In this document: piece by piece, positions 5,345 through 6,631 of the stretch
Numbering within the stretch: position 1 is the first letter of the stretch
Layout: every line of letters starts with the position of its first letter
Assembly: GCA_938023895.1 (NCBI GenBank)
Contig: CALJDH010000153.1
Coordinates: 1-6,631, forward strand
Length of the DNA stretch: 6,631 bases
From: an uncultured Aliiroseovarius sp.
Lineage (GTDB): Bacteria > Pseudomonadota > Alphaproteobacteria > Rhodobacterales > Rhodobacteraceae
Direction of reading: 5' to 3'
The notes under the pieces: generated by a model
The model's database searches: none
The model's input: only the letters and a program-made list of their open reading frames with translations
Told to the model about the DNA's origin: nothing
Position numbers and translations under genes: made by a program

Positions 5345-6118
5345 TTGGGGCCCGGTTTGAGCGAACTTCTTTTTGACGGCACCTCTCTTCGGGTCATCGG
5401 ATGCTCTGTCGACCGCCCAAAACTGTTCGTCACTTTCGACCATTGGCGGCGCCATCGTGCGTCATTCCCGGACTACTCACCCTCCAAAACCGCTTTGGAA
5501 CACGGGTATGGCCATATCTATATCCAAACGGACCAGAATGACTGGTTTCTGAACCAAGACACCACCCGATTGCGCGCGTTTCTATCAGAGCTTTGTCAGG
5601 GGAAAGAAAGCTGCTCGGTCGGGTTCTCGATGGGGGGATATGGAGCGCTTTTGTTCGCCAATGCGCTGCGCCTGCGTCGGGTTCTACTGCTATCTCCGCA
5701 GTATTCCATCATGCACTCGAAAGCGCCCTACGAGGCCGGATATCAGCAAGAAGCCGCGCTGCTGGACCCTGCACTGGACCAGCTTGAGCCTTTGGAAGAC
5801 GGTCACCGCCTACAGGGTATCATTGCCTATGACCCAAGGCAGGCTCCGCAGGACCGCCTGCATGCAGACCGCATTCGCGCACTACACCCGGACCTTCAGC
5901 CCGTCGCCCTACCCTTCGGCGGGCATACCGCGCTGAAACATATGGAAGGCACCGGCGTCATGCATGAAATCATGCGGGCCTTTATCGAAGATGAGCTGTC
6001 CGTGGGGGCCATCCGAGGCGTGCATGGCCTGATTGGTCGTGACTCGTCGCGATACAAAAAGCGCCTGAACACTTATCTAGAACAGCGACGCGCGCGCACT
6101 AGGCCCACCCCAAAATAG
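5345..6118 (+). CDS. Alpha/beta-hydrolase-like protein, function unknown
   Basis: The protein has up to 257 residues. A nucleophile elbow GFSMGGYGA puts Ser95 (numbered from the first TTG) after a strand, and a His at FGGHTALKH (H194) fits the catalytic base; D163 in AYDPRQ or D170 may be the acid. The N-terminal part has LLFDG and LFVTFDHW, followed by a QNDWFLN block (64-70). The C-terminal 40 residues are basic. I recall similar proteins in Rhodobacteraceae with uninformative or doubtful names; no substrate can be given. There is no signal peptide. The start is unclear: an in-frame TGA at 5339-5341 bounds the frame, no ATG or GTG precedes the conserved core, and only TTG 5345 and TTG 5357 are available, both with poor ribosome sites. 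A 9-codon ATG reading frame (5331-5360) overlaps TTG 5357. Confidence 0.8.
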   Translation: MGPGLSELLFDGTSLRVIGCSVDRPKLFVTFDHWRRHRASFPDYSPSKTALEHGYGHIYIQTDQNDWFLNQDTTRLRAFLSELCQGKESCSVGFSMGGYGALLFANALRLRRVLLLSPQYSIMHSKAPYEAGYQQEAALLDPALDQLEPLEDGHRLQGIIAYDPRQAPQDRLHADRIRALHPDLQPVALPFGGHTALKHMEGTGVMHEIMRAFIEDELSVGAIRGVHGLIGRDSSRYKKRLNTYLEQRRARTRPTPK

Positions 6119-6147
6119 GGGCGCCATCTTCTTGATATAAAAGGGAA

Positions 6148-6223
<76 letters not shown>

Positions 6224-6233
6224 GACTGGACGC

Positions 6234-6262
6234 TATTTAGCGCCACCGCGCGAAGGGTGCAA
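6234..6262 (-). promoter_or_regulatory. Promoter of tRNA-Val copy 2
   Basis: On the minus strand TTGCAC (6262-6257) is followed after 17 bases by TAAATA (6239-6234), the best -10 match among the four tRNA promoters. The start would be near 6227, about 4 bases before the tRNA. The -10 lies in a small dyad with arms CGCTA/TAGCG (6231-6242). Confidence 0.65.
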
Positions 6263-6293
6263 GAGGCAGAATGCAGCCAAATACCCCGCGACG

Positions 6294-6322
6294 AAAAAAG
6301 GCGCGACAATGACTGCCGCGCC
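6294..6322 (-). terminator. Intrinsic terminator of lon
   Basis: On the minus strand an 8-bp stem with one G-U pair (GGCGCGGC with GTCGCGCC, 7-base loop; 6322-6300) is followed by six T (6299-6294), 26 bases after the lon stop. It separates lon from the downstream tRNA-Val. Confidence 0.9.
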
Positions 6323-6348
6323 CGATTATTTTGCCGATCTGGTCAGGA

Positions 6349-6631
6349 TCAATGTGCCACGGCACCCGACCCACCCGCATCTTTGGCCAACGCCTTGGCC
6401 GCGGCCTCTTCTGCAGCTTCGTCCCATTCGACAGCTTCAGGCTTGCGCACCAGAGCGTGCTCCAGAACCTCGGACACGTGGCTGACGGGGATGATGGTCA
6501 GCCCCTCTTTCACGTTGTCCGGGATCTCGCGAAGATCTTTTTCGTTCTCTGCCGGGATTAGCACGGTCTTGATGCCACCGCGCAACGCGGCCAGCAGCTT
6601 TTCTTTCAAGCCACCAATGGCCAGCGCATTG
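6349..6631 (-). CDS. lon: ATP-dependent Lon protease, C-terminal 93 residues, cut by window edge
   Basis: Lon is a cytosolic AAA+ serine protease that degrades misfolded and regulatory proteins. Only the end of the proteolytic domain is visible: [19 protein letters not shown] contains the catalytic lysine of the Ser-Lys dyad (the first K of GGLKEK, matching K722 of the E. coli enzyme), followed by [21 protein letters not shown] and [12 protein letters not shown]. The catalytic Ser and the ATPase domain lie beyond the right edge. After the conserved domain comes an acidic and alanine-rich tail ([22 protein letters not shown]) ending in AVAH, as in other alphaproteobacterial Lons. The first full codon in the window is 6630-6628. 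The TTG at 6609 is an internal leucine of the GGLKEK motif, not a start. Confidence 0.95.
   Translation of the reverse strand, partial: NALAIGGLKEKLLAALRGGIKTVLIPAENEKDLREIPDNVKEGLTIIPVSHVSEVLEHALVRKPEAVEWDEAAEEAAAKALAKDAGGSGAVAH

Overview
The window reads as ordinary chromosome from an alphaproteobacterium, most likely a member of the Rhodobacteraceae (Roseobacter/Rhodobacter group). The grounds are the wording of three proteins: an ALAS-type HemA of the Rhodobacter kind, the C-terminus of an alphaproteobacterial Lon, and a 70-residue membrane protein of a type I associate with this family. GC is high, and no phage, transposon, CRISPR or plasmid gene is visible. The genus cannot be fixed from this sequence.

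Layout, left to right. The start of hemA (5-aminolevulinate synthase, minus strand, TTG start) runs off the left edge. It is separated by a 270-bp divergent promoter region, holding a near-perfect FNR/FnrL-type dyad, from a plus-strand M20 family metallopeptidase that ends at a strong terminator. Next comes a minus-strand block: a 70-residue two-helix membrane protein, two identical tRNA-Asp(GTC) genes 229 bp apart, and a tRNA-Val(TAC). Each tRNA has its own plausible sigma-70-like promoter, and one has an obvious intrinsic terminator. A plus-strand GlxA/ArgR-like regulator (DJ-1/PfpI domain plus AraC-type HTH) then converges with a minus-strand ureohydrolase annotated as agmatinase; their stop codons lie 4 bp apart inside a 16-bp palindrome. 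A plus-strand alpha/beta-hydrolase-like protein follows, then a second tRNA-Val(TAC) differing from the first by one base, and finally the C-terminal 93 residues of Lon protease (minus strand) with a clean terminator.

How the genes fit together. The regulator and ureohydrolase plausibly form an arginine/agmatine or other guanidino-compound catabolic unit, by analogy with AraC-type regulators of arginine, betaine and carnitine use; this is inference from adjacency. hemA is probably oxygen-controlled through FnrL. The tRNAs, lon, the peptidase and the hydrolase look like independent transcription units.

I found no convincing new multi-gene system. The best leads are regulatory and structural: the FNR-like site placed for class II activation of hemA; an 11-bp inverted repeat whose arms contain two candidate start codons of the regulator; a dyad filling the spacer of one tRNA-Asp promoter; a 3.2-kb segment bounded by directly repeated tRNA-Val genes; and a poorly characterised hydrolase with only TTG starts. 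No stretch longer than about 300 bp lacks a gene; the longest gap is 424-693.
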